Source of the DNA: Clostridia bacterium
GTDB taxonomy: Bacteria; Bacillota_A; Clostridia; Oscillospirales; CAG-272
NCBI GenBank assembly: GCA_017630995.1
Contig: JAGBUD010000054.1
Coordinates: 1-5,953, forward strand
Length of the DNA stretch: 5,953 bases
Direction: 5' to 3'
How positions within the stretch are numbered: the stretch's first letter is position 1; every line of letters starts with the position of its first letter. Shown here piece after piece: positions 5,939 to 5,953 of this stretch. A program made the position numbers and the translations under genes. The notes below the pieces were generated by a model. It ran no database searches, was not told the origin of the DNA, and saw nothing but the letters and a program-made list of their open reading frames with translations.

Positions 5939-5953
5939 ATCCGTTTACGAAAG

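Overview
The window is the head-and-packaging module of a tailed double-stranded DNA phage or prophage (Caudoviricetes). Every gene I can support lies on the minus strand, so the module reads from the right edge (base 5953) to the left edge (base 1). Strong GGAGG-type ribosome binding sites, an intermediate base composition (by eye), and the style of the terminase, portal and gpT-like coat protein suggest a Firmicutes host, probably a gut clostridial lineage. That host call is inference; there is no host gene in the window.

Layout in transcription order: terminase large subunit (5938-4571, complete); portal protein with an unusual four-cysteine cluster (4574-2811); a 253-residue helical, coiled-coil protein with an internal repeat (2854-2093); a 48-base gap; a 45-residue lysine-rich protein (2044-1907); a 160-residue protein with an acidic N-terminus and a conserved-looking C-terminus, a candidate scaffold or capsid-assembly protein (1907-1425); a 141-residue protein just before the coat gene, a decoration-protein candidate by position (1411-986); and a Mu gpT-like/HK97-fold major capsid protein (972-1) whose C-terminal end runs off the window.

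The genes are packed tightly: ATGA overlap (terminase/portal), 44-base overlap (portal/253-aa protein), TAATG overlap (45-aa/160-aa) and two 13-base gaps, the second with a ribosome binding site that overlaps the previous stop codon. This points to one polycistronic late transcript with translational coupling. The expected workflow is that coat, portal and scaffold assemble a procapsid, the terminase motor docks on the portal and packages DNA, and accessory proteins stabilise or complete the head. The small terminase subunit, tail genes and any protease must lie outside the window, if present.

No stretch longer than 48 bases lacks a gene. I saw no tRNA, CRISPR array, insertion sequence, attachment site or convincing promoter or terminator. 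I did not find a defence system or other non-virion system; the novelty lies in the unassigned head proteins and in the cysteine cluster of the portal.
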